DNA of 64,000 bases. Origin: CAIWHR01 sp963773195. GTDB taxonomy: Bacteria; Pseudomonadota; Gammaproteobacteria; Burkholderiales; Casimicrobiaceae. The translations under genes were made by a program, and so were the position numbers. This document shows positions 63,388-64,000 of this stretch, one piece after another. The notes beneath the pieces were generated by a model, which saw only the letters and a program-made list of their open reading frames with translations, did not search any database and had not been told where the DNA came from. Each line of letters opens with the position of its first letter. Position 1 is the stretch's first letter. The DNA is taken from assembly GCA_963773195.1 (NCBI GenBank), contig CAVZAE010000002.1:193395-257394 (forward strand), written 5' to 3'.

Positions 63388-63874
63388 GGGGCGAGGGTCG
63401 CATGCGTGGCCCAGGATCAGGTCCGACGGCCGACGGCTCGTGGTCCGAGCGTCGGGCTCGCCTCTTGTTGGGCCTGGCGGTCCCGGCCGCGTGGGACGTA
63501 CCATGGGGAGAAGGATCGGCATCAGTCACGGTACGTCGGAATTACGAAGAGGGCAGGCCTGGTTACGACCTGGATATCGGGAACTACCCGACCCCGTTCT
63601 GGTCGAGGTATGGCGTCGTCTCCTGGGCCGGCCCTGGAAAGGTCAGCCGGTCTGCGCGGGGTAGGTTCGGGCGATTCTCGGGAGACGTGCCGTTCGCCAA
63701 TCCCGGAGATCCTGGTCCCGTAGGAACACCCGGTCGGTTCTGCTCGACCGACGCCCGAGTTCTGCGCGCTTCGGGCGGCCGTGCGGAAGGAATGGGATGA
63801 GGGGAACGATCCCGTCCGCTCGCGCGAGAATGACGCGGCCGGTCGGGCCGGTGGCAAGTCCAATCCGTTGAGGA
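63388..63874. other. Stretch without a supported gene
   Basis: Open frames exist in several registers on both strands, but none has a clear domain or ribosome site. Given the indel rate here, a broken gene could be hidden. Confidence 0.35.
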
Positions 63875-64000
63875 ATGAAGATCGATGCCACCGAACTCGC
63901 CGGCCTTCGGATTCCGATCAAGCTGCACAAGCAGGTGACCCTGATCCGGACCACCGACCCAATCCTGATCGAGGAGCTACTGGTGCAAGAGCCTGGCGAG
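63875..64000 (+). CDS. Start of an unidentified gene, cut by the window edge
   Basis: A frame opens at ATG 63875 (MKIDATELAGLRIPIKLHKQ) and stays open for 42 codons to the end of the window, continuing LIRTTDPILIEELLVQEPGE. A weak GAGG precedes it. The sequence is balanced and looks coding, but it is too short to identify. Confidence 0.5.
   Translation, partial: MKIDATELAGLRIPIKLHKQVTLIRTTDPILIEELLVQEPGE

Overview
The window looks like a GC-rich metagenomic scaffold rather than a clean chromosome segment. Roughly 1-55 kb reads as a betaproteobacterium: hut genes with an AlgZ/AlgR-like LytTR pair, a PEP-CTERM protein, a type IV pilin and Fbp-type and Ssu/Tau-type ABC transporters. From about 54.9 to 58.4 kb there is a phage replication module. 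From about 58.4 kb to the end the genes look planctomycete-like and carry an indel every few hundred bases. Several genes are cut abruptly (54.9, 58.4, 50.6, 51.4 and 28.98 kb). Many otherwise intact genes have single-base frameshifts, so sequencing or assembly error and real decay cannot always be told apart.

Layout. 0-2.2 kb: 3' part of a cyclic beta-1,2-glucan synthase. 2.5-6.6 kb: tRNA 3'-end remnant with terminator, then an iron-type ABC transporter. 6.6-10.5 kb: PEP-CTERM protein; E1-like/YcaO azoline-forming enzyme preceded by a 64-residue Cys-containing peptide; a type IV pilin. 10.5-16.4 kb: hutH-hutU plus a solute-binding protein, downstream of a LytS-type kinase and LytTR regulator. 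16.8-23.5 kb: a tightly packed operon for a carbamoyltransferase, two paralogous GT-B-like proteins, a sugar-nucleotidyltransferase, two small proteins and a borosin-type peptide backbone N-methyltransferase. 24-28.2 kb: hypothetical envelope proteins and a cysteine-less glutaredoxin-like protein. 28.2-31.5 kb: type I restriction-modification remnants, an SDR and a serine resolvase with a probable res region. 32-48.9 kb: a catabolic region with two Ssu/Tau-type transport systems, aldehyde dehydrogenase, TauD-like dioxygenase, threonine-synthase-like enzyme, decayed acetolactate synthase, Lrp and Crp/Fnr regulators and two dehydrogenases. 49-51.5 kb: a second resolvase and an internal fragment of PEP carboxylase. 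51.7-54.9 kb: polar amino acid ABC transporter with cyclase and RidA genes. 55-58.4 kb: phage nuclease, DUF2800-like protein, probable single-strand DNA binding protein and truncated DNA polymerase. 58.4-64 kb: DsbD-like protein, XPB-like helicase and an incomplete gene.

The strongest candidate for something new is 16.8-23.5 kb. The methyltransferase at 22716-23513 carries the conserved blocks of borosin N-methyltransferases. The 61-residue protein just upstream resembles the borosin-binding (LigA-like) domain of split bacterial borosin precursors, but it has almost no core peptide. Sugar activation, two glycosyltransferase-like paralogs and a carbamoyltransferase sit in the same operon. I infer an N-methylated product that is also glycosylated and carbamoylated. 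The second candidate is the YcaO locus at 7.5-9.7 kb. A third notable signal is a pair of near-identical Crp/Fnr-type promoters at 42.64 and 46.58 kb, which flags a two-operon regulon.
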